This document shows positions 21,546-33,249 of a stretch of DNA of 64,000 nucleotides, piece after piece. A model generated the notes under the pieces. It searched no databases. It was not told the origin of the DNA and saw only the letters and a list, made by a program, of their open reading frames with translations. Origin of the DNA: Diaporthe sp. PMI_573 (Eukaryota > Ascomycota > Sordariomycetes > Diaporthales > Diaporthaceae). The stretch is taken from the NCBI GenBank assembly GCA_021399435.1, contig JAJTUP010000002.1, forward strand, positions 3,658,001 to 3,722,000, written 5' to 3'. Numbering within the stretch: the first letter of the stretch is position 1; each line of letters begins with the position of its first letter. Position numbers and translations under genes: made by a program.

Positions 21546-23657
21546 TCATTTCAGAGAGACCTCCAATTCCTCGTCTCGCCGTCGCACAAGGACCTGGGCA
21601 AATGGATCGGCGATCAAGTCGAACCCATTGTTGAAGGTGGCGGGCTTGTAGTTATCTGGTAGCTTCCATTCGTACTTGAGCAGCAGATGGGCCAGTATGA
21701 TCTTGAGCTGCAGGGCCACGTAGTTGCGCCCCGGACACGAGTTCTTGCCGAAGCCGAAGCCGGTGTGCTCCACGCTGACACTCGAGAAGGCGCTGGCCTT
21801 GTTGTCAGACATGTGCACGAAACGGTATGCGTCAAACTTTTCCGGGTCAGTGTAATTCTCTGGGTCCCACATGCCGTGGTTCGACACCGCGACGAAGGCG
21901 CCTTTTGGTATCTCGACTTTGTTGTCGAGCTTGATATCAGCCACGGCTACGCGTTTGAAGAAAGCTGTGGAGGTTAGCTGTCTGATATCGACTGAGGTTG
22001 CTGATATCGGGTTGTGGCTTGCTGATGAGCCCGGGAAAAACTACAAATGTACCTACCACGCCCAACAGGTTTTAGTCTCTGTGACTCTTTGAGTACGCTG
22101 TCCATGAGTGTCAGCTGTGAGAAGGTCGATTGCTTCCATCCTTCCCTCTTCAAGACCTGGACAAGTTCCTGCCTCAAGGCGTCTACGATCTCTGGGTGCT
22201 CAGTTAAATCGAGCATAACTGCGCAGAGCAGGTCTGTAGATGAATGAAGCCCAGCCAAAGCCATTGTCAGCTGCGCCACAGCCGGATCGTACGGCTGTCC
22301 CTTGGCTACCTCCTCGAACCAGGTCAGCGTGTCCGCGGGGACTGGTTTTCCCGCGGCCATGTCGCGTTTCCTCTGCTCGTGCATTGGTCGGATCATTGAA
22401 CGTGCCTCGTTCAGCAGGGCTCGAGCGGCCTTGGCCCTTGGATGGAACCAGTGCACAATAGGCACCAAGGCCCTCGGCCATTTCCGTAGTGCCTGAACCG
22501 CCGTGACGACGGCCACCGTATAGTCCGTGTGAAGGTCAACCCAGCGTTTCTTGCGGCACATTTCTGGTCCCAGGAATGTCCGGATCGAACATTGCCCGAC
22601 TAAATTCAACATTGTCCCATGAAGATGGATAGAATTCCAATTGTCACTGACGATGATATTAGTACACTGTGAACTGCCGGGAAAGGAAAACAAGGATGAG
22701 CTTCAATGTACCCTTTGAGGCTCTCAGCCAAGTTTGACTCTACCTCCTCAGTGATCGAAGCTGGCACATTAGCTGTTCATGGTCCATAATAATGTCAGTG
22801 ATGAGTTACAGTACGGATGGAGATTTTGGCGCGGGCCAAAGCAAAACATGACTGCAGTCGACAGAAAACCTTGCCAAATGCAACAATTCGGTAGCGCTTA
22901 CACAAATACCTATTCATCCTGGACAGAATGACTTCCGGTATAAACTTGGGCATCTGATCCGCAAACCTGAACGGCTCGAACCCGGGTAGATAGCCCAGGA
23001 GCTCCTGTGAACGAGTCTCTTCTCAGCGATTCTCATTTCAAACGCGCGGGTGAGCCGCCGACTGATGTGCGCGAAGGCACTGACTTACCTGTACGGTGTA
23101 AGGCCCGCCTTGCAATTTGTCCTCCGTGCGGAGCTGTTGGAGGTAGCGAGGGGATAGTAGCAATACATCAGTAAAATCTGTTCTTAGACGAATTGCGGAC
23201 TTGTTCTACTAATATTTTCAGCCCAACGGAAGGTTTTGTCAACTGGAATAGCGCAACTGACCTGGGAGAAGCCTTCACGTATAAGGTCCTTAGCGTTCGA
23301 AACGAACTTGTCCCGGGCTTTCGAAGAAAAAAGATGACCCAGAAAACTTTCGTAATTGGGCGAGGGATAAAGGGACATTTTGCGATGATATGAGACGTAG
23401 CTCTTCAGCGGCAGCATAAGGATGGCCCCGAGCACCGCTACCACCGCTGCCAAGAAGATTTGAACCGTGGGGTAGTCAGCATGACTGCTTGCCGCATGTG
23501 CAAAACCATGAAAATCAATCAATGATGACGTGTTGACCTCCATGCCTTCTGATTTCTTGGATTGCAGAGCTTCTGTGTACTCTTGCTGCAGGATCCAGGC
23601 CGAGGAGGTTGGAATGGGTCTCCAAGGTAGGGACGTCGTATCCAACAGCCGAGGCAT
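21546..23657 (-). CDS. Cytochrome P450, fusicoccane cluster, paralogue 1
   Basis: Six exons: 23657-23262, 23199-23089, 23004-22902, 22772-22712, 22646-22057, 21964-21546; 559 aa. The ATG at 23657 gives a long N-terminal extension; a second Met (residue 39, in MEVNTSS) could be the true start. The membrane anchor is near residues 65-85. I-helix AGLHSST, K-helix ExxR in KESQRLKP, heme loop FGFGKNSCPG with Cys497. Exons 2-4 correspond in position to those of the P450s at 28.5 and 35.4 kb, so the three are paralogues of the CYP68/ent-kaurene-oxidase-like type. It should be an ER enzyme hydroxylating the fusicoccane skeleton. In D. amygdali, as I recall, four such P450s sit with the sugar-decorating genes (PaP450-2 to -5). 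Which position it oxidises is unknown. Confidence 0.88.
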
Positions 23658-24470
23658 GAGAATTTAGTAGTAGAGATTTACCTCTGTGTCATTTTGTTTG
23701 TCATATATGTACACGGTATCTCTACGTATCTACGTGTCTATGCATCCGTCTGTGTGCACAACACGGCCCTTGCACAATTTTCACCCCAACAGCGCTCGCT
23801 TTCGGATGCGACCACCGTACCTGCTTAAACACGCACGGAACATCATTCTCCGCGTCGACGATACGCTATCAAAGTTTATTACGTTTCAGGATCGATGGTA
23901 CCATAAGCGATAGGGACTAAGTATCAAGCGTCTCGATATTTGCCCTTTTTATGCGTATGCAAGAAGGCCCCCGTTTATCATATATTCTGGGCATAGGCAT
24001 ACTCCGAGGATGTTCGTCTCATTCATCGACCGACAGTACCAGCTTTGTATACAGTGTGAACGCTATCGTGAATTTCCGGCAATGATTGAAACATCAGCCC
24101 CTGCCTCCTGAATTCATAGCCTCAAGGACTCCAACGAGGTACAGGTCAGGAGATCAGCCCACTTCTGTCACTAGTCACCCGTCTTGTAACTTCCAAATAC
24201 GGCTGGTCCCACAGAGAATGCTCGCGTTTTAGAAAATTATTTTTGGTTTGTCAGCTCAAGTCCTACCTAGCACTGCAATCAGCGGGGCCTAATCACGGAT
24301 TTGGTGAATATCACTCAGATAGCAGCAACATGATCTAGTGCCGGGCTCAGGCTTTACCTTTTCGTGGCCAGCAAAAGATCTCAGCTGCAAAGCAAGACTG
24401 GCGCTGACGCATCGAGGCCCATTCGCCTCACATTTCCCAAGCGCTATCCTTTGGGATTTTCTACCCCATC
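23658..24470. promoter_or_regulatory. Divergent promoter, P450 and acyltransferase
   Basis: 813 bp between the starts of the P450 (minus) and the acyltransferase (plus). No coding signal. Probably a shared control region; no defined operator recognised. Confidence 0.45.
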
Positions 24471-26018
24471 ATGGCCCAATCAACAGCGTCTGTCGATAGA
24501 ATAATTCCGGTCCATCGATTTGATGATGCAATTGGACTCAGAAGTTCCGTCCTAGTATGGACCCTTAGATTCAATGATGTTCTCGACGCTGAGAAACTTC
24601 ATCACTCTCTGACCGCCTTGCTGAACGTGAGGGGATGGCGGAGACTGGGCGGGCGAGTGCGAAAGAGGGTGAGCGAGCGTCCTTATCTTCAATGTGAATA
24701 GCAAAACTCTTGTGAACGTTGGGAGCTGACTTCCGTCTAGAAAGACGGCAAATTGGAGATTCACGTACCAACAGCTTTCACTCCTGAGCACCCAGCCGTT
24801 AGCTTTTCCCACAAGAAACTAGACTGTTCCGTCGACGACCATTCTTTAGGGCGCCGCTTGCCCGTAGCCACCGATGAGCCGCGGCTATACGAGACAGTTG
24901 ATATCTTTCATGAATTTGCGACCAGCGAAAATCCACCCTTGACGATTGCCGACTTCTGCGACTCAGATTTACCACAAATTGGATTGCACGTTGTATCATT
25001 CACCGATGCCACCCTGGTCTCGATTTCATGGCCGCATAACATGTCCGATGCTGTGGGTATCCAAACAATATTGATCAATTGGGGCAAAGTCATGTCCGGG
25101 CGCTTGACCGACGTGCAACCTCTGCAAGATGCAGAAAGCAACCCACTAGATCAGGTCAACGACAATAATGGAAACAATTCGAAGCAAGAGGAATGGATAT
25201 TGAAGACTAGACTCGTTAGTGGTATTTGGCTCATTATCTGGGCTGTCCGATACATTTGGATCCTTCTTTGGGGATCTCAAGAGGGCAAGTTTATCTACCT
25301 CCCGGCCAATACAGTCAAGGCCTTGCAGCGGGAATCCAGGGAGTCATTGGTCAGGTCAAATGAGTCTCGTGTACCAGGCCACTCTGACAAGCCTTTTCTC
25401 AGTGAAGGTGATGTGATCACAGTGTGGGCTGTTCGGATGTCATGCCTTCACCTGGCGTCACGACGATCTTCACAACAGCCTATCACCATCATCAACGCAC
25501 TTGACGTTCGAGGCCGCCTACCGAGTCTTTTCAATCAGAACACAGCATATGTCGGAAACTTTGCCTTCGCACTGTTCACAGAAACCACCATCGGTCAGGT
25601 GATGAGCACTTCGCTAGGCGAGCTCGCACACATGGTGCGCAAATCGCTGCTGGAGCAGGTGCCGGAGACTCAGATACGCGCCATGTTCCGTGAGCTGACC
25701 AAGACGAAACTGGGAGCCCTTATTGTTGGCACGTCAAAAACAAATCCGCTCATCTTCAGCAACTGGGGGAAAACCAAGATCTGTGAGGTTGTCGACTTCA
25801 GCCCGGCCGTTATCAGGCGCGGGAAGCAGGGCCCAGTGGCCGCTGAGCCAGGGAAGCCCGTCTATCATCATTCGCTCCATACGAAACATAGTCAGACAGC
25901 CCGTGACGCGTTCAACATCCTCGGCAAAGATCCTGCGGGTAATTACTGGATAGCTGCATGGTTGCCGCCTAGTGCATGGCCGAAAATTGAGGAGGAGATG
26001 CGGAAGTTGCCTCGATAA
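24471..26018 (+). CDS. BAHD-like acyltransferase (probable O-acetyltransferase)
   Basis: Two exons, 24471-24668 and 24741-26018; 491 aa from a true ATG. The 72-nt intron has donor GTGAGC and acceptor GTCTAG, phase 0. It belongs to the fungal transferase family PF02458. The catalytic HxxxD is HNMSD (His165, Asp169) and the structural DFGWG-like motif appears as SNWGK near the C-terminus. A hydrophobic stretch around residues 225-245 may associate with membrane. Such enzymes use acetyl-CoA to acylate alcohols. Fusicoccin A carries acetyl groups on both the aglycone and the glucose, and this is one of two acyltransferases in the cluster, so it likely installs one of them. It is convergent with the prenyltransferase gene, 186 bp between stops. 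Corresponds to a PaAT, by context. Confidence 0.85.
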
Positions 26019-26204
26019 TCTGTTGAGCAAACGAGAAAGGGAGAAATTGTACTAGATGCTGGCTGCAGGACATTTTCTTTCCAATGGCGTAAAACAGTAG
26101 TCAGTATCCACCAGAACACTCATGGTAGAACCATCACACTTTGGGCATCAATATTTGAATTTGTTATTTCACTACCACCCCATGACCGCTCAGTATTCTG
26201 CTAA

Positions 26205-27548
26205 CTAATCCTTGATAACGGCCTTGCTGTTGACACTGTAATAGACTGTGAGATATGCGCCTGTGGTATCATTGTACGCATATGACACTTGATTGTGAAC
26301 AGATACATCGGTGTCCAAATCGGCCTTCGGGAACGTCTTCTTGATGCGGGTCAAATACTCATCAGCCGCATGATTTCGACCCAGTTCCCTCAACGCAACT
26401 GATATGTTGTCAGCTATCTTGCGGTCACTCTGGGCGTATTGCCACTGCGGGATGTAGATCTTGACCAGAGGCAGCCGATCACCTGTCCGCCATTCGAAGC
26501 TGAAATAAAGGCAGCCCAGAAAGAATGGCAACTGTTTTGGAGGCCGATCTGAATGATCGGGAAGCTGCCCGGCTTCAACATTGACCAAAAGATGCCAGAT
26601 GGAATGTAGGAATTCCAGGCCGTGCAGTGTTGTCTGGTCGCTAACCCGCCCTCCAAGGGTGAAGACATTTTTGACAAAGTCGAAGCTGTTGTGTTGCTGC
26701 GACGACACGTACAGCTTCACACGAGACTTCTCAGGGGCCGTCGAGTCGATGCCCAGATAGTCGCAAGACATGCGGCCTGGGCAGGATACCGTCAAGAACT
26801 CATGCAGAACGTCAGCAACGGCTGAAAGCCCCTCGCCATGAGGTTCCAACGACCGCACAGCGTCCAGACAATGATCCAGGGCACTCTCTCCAGTGGCCAA
26901 GGACTTCGCAAGGGGGAGGAAGTAGGTCTTCATTGATTTGCCGTCAGGACTGAGGTCGAAGGCGAAGTTGAAATGAGGGGTCCGCTGGTAAAGGTCGAGC
27001 GGCGGCGGCAATGAGGTCTTCTCAGCTTCCCGAAGCCGTGAGATCTCATCGGGCGACGTCACCATAAATTTATCCAGGAGTTGCCACGCCCATGTAAGAT
27101 CGACATCTCCCAGCACTCGCTCGAATGAACTCAGCATCGAGGCGACCGCTTTCTTCCCGGATGGGTCATCCGCCACGGTGTGTGGTCCAGAAACGGCAGT
27201 GAAAGGCTCCATTTGGAACCTCACCACGCCCTCCTCTCGAGTACTAACGTAGTTGACGCTCATTTCTACCGGTGCCACGGCCTTATCTGCCATATGACCT
27301 GTTGGAACAGGCCCCATCCACGGCGCGCATTGCTCTCGAACAAAGGTAAGGTGAGATTCCCTCTGTGACTCGGTATATCCTCCGGCTTGCTCCAGCAGGC
27401 CAGACATCTCGGGTCTACATAGTCTCCACCAGAAGTCGGCAGCGCTGTTTGACCCGAGACCAGAGGGAAGAACAGATTGTTTCAAGGAAACATCCGGCTT
27501 CAAGGGAGCCGCAGACGTGCCCCTGGTATTGCTGCAATCGAAATCCAT
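26205..27548 (-). CDS. PaPT: DMATS-type O-glycosyl prenyltransferase, PaPT-like
   Basis: 447 aa, single exon, from the ATG at 27548. The open frame extends a further 75 codons upstream but only to a GTG, so I exclude that part. Landmarks are DFWWRLCRPE, PWMGPVP, KTYFLPLAK and SRVKLYVSS, all at the same positions as in the DMATS protein at 9.1 kb, but overall the two are strongly diverged and this gene has no intron. In D. amygdali a DMATS-like enzyme, PaPT, transfers dimethylallyl to a hydroxyl of the glucose in fusicoccin, an unusual sugar O-prenylation. Position among fusicoccane genes, between an acetyltransferase and a P450, makes this the likely orthologue. Identity is judged from family and context, not from alignment. 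Confidence 0.82.
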   Translation of the reverse strand: MDFDCSNTRGTSAAPLKPDVSLKQSVLPSGLGSNSAADFWWRLCRPEMSGLLEQAGGYTESQRESHLTFVREQCAPWMGPVPTGHMADKAVAPVEMSVNYVSTREEGVVRFQMEPFTAVSGPHTVADDPSGKKAVASMLSSFERVLGDVDLTWAWQLLDKFMVTSPDEISRLREAEKTSLPPPLDLYQRTPHFNFAFDLSPDGKSMKTYFLPLAKSLATGESALDHCLDAVRSLEPHGEGLSAVADVLHEFLTVSCPGRMSCDYLGIDSTAPEKSRVKLYVSSQQHNSFDFVKNVFTLGGRVSDQTTLHGLEFLHSIWHLLVNVEAGQLPDHSDRPPKQLPFFLGCLYFSFEWRTGDRLPLVKIYIPQWQYAQSDRKIADNISVALRELGRNHAADEYLTRIKKTFPKADLDTDVSVHNQVSYAYNDTTGAYLTVYYSVNSKAVIKD

Positions 27549-28544
27549 GTTTGCAATTCCAGTGAAAGCTTCAGGCAATTTCAGTCCGGTTTCAGGCAGC
27601 TGTGTCTTTCCACGTTTAGATGGTTTAGATGAAATGTTGCAGAGGTGATTCAGTCGTTGCCATTCAAGGTCATCGATGTGAGTCTCACCGACATCACGCA
27701 GTATGAAAGGGTCGATATGCGGTAAGACGTTTACTTCGATACGAGCATATAGACTTGAATCGTGGCTTCTCACGTTGTCTCCGTCTAATTGCGTCGGAAA
27801 CAGCGGTGTGAAACTCTAACTCGAAGGAACAAGGACAAATACGACACGTCTTTCGGTGCGGTGTCGTATAATTCGTTCCATGCCAATTACAGACATTGTT
27901 CATAACATATGAGTCTGCTACCCAGCAGTTTCAACCCTGTTTTGTGGGGCTGCCAAGTACGTACACAGTGAACAACCGGTGTGCCACGGTGTTCATTTCC
28001 AACGGAGACGCGACTAGCGCACACGACGCCTTCCTAGCTATTAGAGTTTACTTCAGTCTTGTGGATCCACAGGCAGCGGGCCCAAGATTCTGTGCGTCCA
28101 TGACATGGGCGCGATTCAGTTTAGCCCTGGCGAACCTTAAATTTTAACGTTGAATTCACTACACGCACCTCCGCCAGGATCCCCAAAGTTGATTGGTCTT
28201 GTACCTTTTTGTATTAGTATGACTGGACCCATCAAGTCACACTTTGCCCAATTTGCTACTTACCTAAGTATGTAGCGGATGCGAGTTGTTAAATAATAAT
28301 GTTTCGATCCTGGCGGATGTATTTTGCTCCGCCACTAGAGTATGCATGACTCACACAATTACTTTATCGGGAGCATTCAACAGCTTCAGGTGCGTTCTCT
28401 GCCAAGTGATGTGACATGTAAGAGATACCGCTCGCCGGTGCCGCTCTTAGAAAGTAGCCTGATCACTTGGGTGCAAAGTCAACTACTCTGTGGATTCAAA
28501 GCTTCACGATCTCGAAAGATAGCCCCGTGTATGGTGGATGAAAG
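27549..28544. promoter_or_regulatory. Divergent promoter, prenyltransferase and P450
   Basis: 996 bp between start codons of the prenyltransferase (minus) and the P450 (plus). It contains the non-ATG upstream extension of the prenyltransferase frame and no other coding signal. Confidence 0.45.
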
Positions 28545-30401
28545 ATGGCACGGCCGACCTTAATCAGCTTGGAACCTAGTTCCATATTAATTAAACTTGC
28601 GGTGGCTATTCTCACATTTGTACTGGTATCTAGGGGCTACATCTACTTGCTGAGACAATGGAAACTGTCTGCCTACCCTCTGTACGAGGGAAAGACGGTA
28701 CACCCGATAGAGGAGCTTCACGGTTCGCGAGACTTGATCACAAAAGGCTTTGCTGAATTTGCGGTGAGTTCACAGAAGTTAAACATCAAAAGACAATTCC
28801 TATTCTAATGTGTTATCTCTAAGGTCCGAGGCATCTGGAGGATCAATACAACGATTGGACAGGTACTTGTTATCTCACCAAAGTATATCGAAACATTCCG
28901 ACATGGGCATGGCTGCAGCGCAGCGGCATATACAGAGCAGGTAAGAGCAAATAAAGAGGTTCCTAAGAAAATAATCCCTCTTCTCCTTCACACTATGTCT
29001 CTGATTCGTGGTGGTATATCAGGAATTGCCCATCAGTGCACCCGGGTACGAGCCTTTCACTTTCGCCTCGAATCAATGGAGGCAGCGAAATGCGGATATA
29101 ATTCTCCATCGCCTCACTGGATTTATAGCAAGCCGCAAAAGTGAATTGTCCGAAGAACTCTCCAATGCTTTAGAATCGCGCTGGACCGATGCCACAGGTC
29201 TGTGTCCTATCCATTGTCAAACACCGCTATAGACTTTTTGCTCAATCTTAGTTTTTGACTCGAGCAATTCAACAGATTGGCACTCTGTGTCTTTGTTCGA
29301 AACTTTGACTGCAATAGTAGCACAGACTACACAGCGCTTCTTCACCAACACAGAGCTCTGCCGCAACGATGCATACATCCAGAGTTTGTTCGCATATTCA
29401 ACCCTCGCTTTCACTGAAGGTCGCAGTTTGATGATGTGGCCAAGAGTACTGCATCCTCTGGTTGCGAGATTACACCCCACATCCCAAAAGCTTCAACGCG
29501 CACTTGAGGATGTAAACCAACATCTCTTCCCATTCGTCAAGGAACGACGAGCTGAGATTTCTCGGCGTCGCGCGGAAGCAGCTCGCTCGGGAAAGGAAGC
29601 CCCGGTTGCTGACGAGTGGGTTGCCTGGCTCGATGAGAAAGCCGGGGGAGAGAATTACAACCCAGGTGTGGCCATGGTATCATTCTCCGTTGCTAGCTTC
29701 CACACGACCACAGATTTTATGTGCCAGCTGCTTTGTGACCTGGCGCGGAATTCTGCCCATATTGATCAATTGAAGGAGGAAGCATCCCGCGTACTGAAAG
29801 ATCACACATGGACCAAGTCAAGCTTTGCAAAGCTGGAATTGATGGATCGATGCATGAAGGAATCTCAGAGACTAAAGCCAATCGGGGCAGGCAAGTACCC
29901 ATTAAGAATAAACATAGACGGTTGGTTGACTGCTATTTGAGAACGAACCCGCTGACACCATAGACAGTATTCCTCAAAAGCAGGGCGCAGAAAGATATTA
30001 GAATGGATGATGGCAACATCATACCCGCCCAGTCCTTGTTTGTTGTCTCGGGACATTGGATGCACAATCCAGAAATCTACCCGGAGCCGGAAAAGTTCAA
30101 ACCTGATAGACATCTGAACGTGGTCAAGGACGACCTCAAGCCCAACAAGCCGAGGCAGTTCACGGCGGTGAGCCCGGAGCACATGGCTTGGGGTTACGGG
30201 AAGCACTCGTGCCCTGGTCGTTTCTTTGCCGCCGCCGTAGCCAAGATGCTCCTCACCCACATCTTGTTCAAGTATGACTTCAAGCTGACTGAGGGGGAGC
30301 TGGACCAGCACAATTACAAGTTTACGACTCAACTATTTGTTCGGCGAAGGACAGGAAACAGTCTGTTGAACCTAGATAGTTTTGACACTATCGATCACTG
30401 A
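28545..30401 (+). CDS. Cytochrome P450, fusicoccane cluster, paralogue 2
   Basis: Five exons: 28545-28763, 28824-28940, 29023-29197, 29276-29890, 29968-30401; 519 aa. The N-terminal anchor is at residues 15-33. K-helix ExxR in KESQRLKP, heme loop GYGKHSCPGR with Cys457. The I-helix reads ASFHTTT, with Ser where the paralogues have Gly (AGLHSST, AGMHSTV). Exon 3 is 175 nt and equals exons 3 plus 4 of the paralogues, so an intron has been lost exactly there. The last intron uses a GC donor (AG|GCAAGT, 29891) and acceptor GACAG; this is the only splice that keeps the frame and joins to the expected FLKSRAQKD. Likely another ring hydroxylase of the fusicoccane; site unknown. Confidence 0.88.
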
Positions 30402-30859
30402 GACGGATACGTTGGCAGATAACGCACAGTCATAACCGTATGGTGGCCAACCTAGCAAACTAGTTGCAAATTTAAATCAATGGCGATCGTTTAAGCCAGT
30501 CATTCGTGCCTTTTTCTAACTCTTTCGAGTGTTGTCAATTCATAGTCTTCCTCGCCCCGTCTCTTCTCTGCTGTGAGTGAGGTGATATTTGTGTCCACAC
30601 AAAAATTGCACAGTGAGCCCTAGACAACCATCAACTTCTCCGAAACCGTCGGAAAGCTACCACGATTTCAAAAATTACTCAGAAACGATCAGTTTGGGTC
30701 TCGTTCCATATAATAGAGATGTCGCCTTCGGCACTTGGGATGTATATGAGTTAGAAGCCCACCCCTGAGCAGGTAATATGTCAAGGGATTTCTCGTTTTA
30801 TCATTTTCTATATACCTATCTTATCTACTTGACCGTCATGAAACCAGATCGCTTCTGCT
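30402..30859. other. Convergent intergenic, P450 to membrane acyltransferase
   Basis: 458 bp between the 3' ends of the two genes; 3' UTR sequence, no gene seen. Confidence 0.5.
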
Positions 30860-32326
30860 TCATTCTTCTTTGATTGGCCGTGTGTTTGCTCGCAAAAGCT
30901 TGCCATAAGCCCACTTGGACAGTTGGACCGCTTTTGCATCAACGTATCGGTGAACAAAACATGACAGTGAGATAAGAACAAGCCACCAAACAATGGCAGC
31001 CAGGGCGATTGCAGTGAGATACCTCTCATCCGTCTCGCCTCCTACAATTGCAAGTGACTTCCGTGCTAATGCATGACCCAGAGTATTTAGCAATGGTCCA
31101 TGAATCAGAGACAATGTAAATGAAATCCGTCCCAAGTACATCGCGAAGGAGGTTGTGAAAAGATTCTGAAGAAAACGGTTGTTGTCAAGTGTGAGGACAA
31201 GGCCTATAGCTGCAAAGGGCATGAGCATTTGATCACCGAATCTCTCCGGAATCATAGACGCCAAAACGCGGAACCCTGGGGCTGCCCGTCCTCCAAAAGC
31301 CAAGTGCGGTGTACTGAGGGCCCACAAGGAAAGCACAAAACAGACCACACCCACTATGCTTCCAAACGTCACTCCCAACCATGGTTCGATACCAGGCTTT
31401 GATGCCGGTCTCCGTAGCGAGCGCTCCTCGATTTCCATCCGGAGATCGCAGATCAGCATCCCGGAGAGAAAGAGGAAAACGGCCCAGTAAATGAAGATGA
31501 ATCCGAGCAATACAGCCGAAAAGAGGACAATCACCATTCGAACTCTACTCCTGACTCTGCTCAATGCCATAAGGAACATTAGCAACACCATGGAGCTGTG
31601 GAACTCTACAGGGATAGTCCAAAGCGCGTAGTCATACGGATTGTGAAGCTGCGTGACTTGCTCTCCAGGGTCAGCCCGTGCGACGGTGCGTCCGATGGGG
31701 TCCATAAAGGCAAGCTGGTTCCAGCCAAAGTCCTTGATTTGGTCCCAGAAGCTATCAAGGTGCGGCGGCTCAAATGTTGGGAGAGCGACACCGGGCATGT
31801 GCTCGGCCTTGCCGTACCAGTTGAGCTGCGTCATAACGGCGCAGAAGAATGTGATGATCGTGGCCGGCACAAACAACCGGGCGTGGCGGCGGAATATGGA
31901 TGACGAGAGCACCGAGGCTGCTTCATCGAAACGGCCCTGCCGACAGAGCTTGAGGGGCTTATGTGACAGGCCATAGCCGGAGATGACGAAGAAGATGTAC
32001 ACATGGGGAGTTCCTGATATGAGCAAGCGGATGATTGGCAACTTGAAGAACGGCTGGCCAGGAAACCATGGTTCGAGAATGTGCCAGCTAAACCACTGAA
32101 GGCTGCAGTGGTGAAGAACAACACCTAATGCGCAGATTCCTCTGAGACCATCTGATGTTGATGTCAGCAAAGTAGTGTATCTTTTGAGATGTGAATTTTG
32201 CGCTTGGAGCGGCAACCTACCCAGCCACGCCGTAGAGCGGGGTGTGTCTGTCCTACGGGACTGTTGAGAGACACTGGGAAGCAGAAAGGCAACATGACTC
32301 TGCCGACTGGGAGGTAGGGTGTCCAT
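30860..32326 (-). CDS. Membrane acyltransferase, acyltransferase-3 (OafA/YrhL-like) family
   Basis: Two exons, 32326-32221 and 32151-30860; 465 aa. The ATG at 32326 is the first true start. The 69-nt intron is in frame and has donor GTAGGT, a CTGAC branch and acceptor ATCAG; removing it joins WL to DGLRGICALG, the usual beginning of the PF01757 domain. About ten hydrophobic helices follow. The family's active-site His lies in VVLHHC after the first helix; a second landmark is FFVISGYGLS. The enzyme acylates small molecules or sugars at a membrane. In a cluster whose product is expected to carry two acetyl groups, it is the natural partner of the BAHD-like acyltransferase. Which one acts on the aglycone and which on glucose cannot be told here. 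Confidence 0.85.
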   Translation of the reverse strand: MDTLPPSRQSHVAFLLPSVSQQSRRTDTPRSTAWLGRLPLQAQNSHLKRYTTLLTSTSDGLRGICALGVVLHHCSLQWFSWHILEPWFPGQPFFKLPIIRLLISGTPHVYIFFVISGYGLSHKPLKLCRQGRFDEAASVLSSSIFRRHARLFVPATIITFFCAVMTQLNWYGKAEHMPGVALPTFEPPHLDSFWDQIKDFGWNQLAFMDPIGRTVARADPGEQVTQLHNPYDYALWTIPVEFHSSMVLLMFLMALSRVRSRVRMVIVLFSAVLLGFIFIYWAVFLFLSGMLICDLRMEIEERSLRRPASKPGIEPWLGVTFGSIVGVVCFVLSLWALSTPHLAFGGRAAPGFRVLASMIPERFGDQMLMPFAAIGLVLTLDNNRFLQNLFTTSFAMYLGRISFTLSLIHGPLLNTLGHALARKSLAIVGGETDERYLTAIALAAIVWWLVLISLSCFVHRYVDAKAVQLSKWAYGKLLRANTRPIKEE

Positions 32327-33249
32327 GTCCTGTTCGTGTTGCTGCGGAAGAAATCGTTGTGCTTCCACTTTGTGCACGATCACTTCTTCGAACTGGAGAT
32401 AAATGTAACAAGCTGCTGCTATTGGTAATCATGACTAGGTTTTCTCACCCTTCCTGTCAAAGCAATTCAGACTCAACCGTATCGGGAGGTCCAAATGCAC
32501 CGGAGATGTGAGGCCCGTCCCCCACGTATTTCCCAAAGAGAAATAGTCTGTGATAGATGATGGTCTTCCAGATGTCCCGTCGCTTCTGCGATTCAAGAAG
32601 CTGAAGGAATCAAAAAGTTTAATTGGTCTCAAGGAGTGGCTTGTGGTACCCCCAGCGGAGCACAGTCCGGCTGAATATACTTCCGTAGGGGGTAATGGAC
32701 GTTGAATCGTATGATATCTTTTCTATTAGTCTAATAAGACCCACTGGCACTGGGTGACCCTTTGCCCACTTTATTCGTAAACGCAACCTTGATTAGAGAA
32801 GTAGAGAAGAACGTTAACTACCCCTGCGGAGTTAAAGTGTGAATTTCTGGCGTTCGTAGGCGCAAAGGAGTACAACGTGGGAATGTAACTTTGCCGTGTT
32901 TGCCGAGCTGAACATAACCCTTGTTGCTGAATATCTTTGTATCGGGGCAAATGCCGACCCCCCCCCCGTCTCCATTGCATGTCTGGACTGGATGAAACCA
33001 GAGGTGTATGTATCCGAGTTATGTCAGTAGCGATGGCGGACATATTGGCGCAACGGGGCTGAAGGGTATTATCACCGTTTAAGCTCGAACGCTTATATAT
33101 CCAAGATGTAGGGAGCTCACCCCATAGGTAGTCCAATCAAACAAGCGCCCCATGCATCCGGACTGTACATTCTCACGCTGTTGATAAAATCAAAGTTGGA
33201 AGTGCCTAGCAGGCTAAAAACCTTTCTTAAAACCTACCCTGAAACAAAT
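32327..33249. promoter_or_regulatory. Divergent promoter, acyltransferase and methyltransferase
   Basis: 923 bp between start codons. It contains a C9 tract near 32961-32970 and no coding signal. Likely a shared control region for both genes. Confidence 0.4.

Noticed and set aside
27549..27773. N-terminal extension of the prenyltransferase
   Set aside because: Begins at GTG, not ATG, and does not resemble DMATS sequence.
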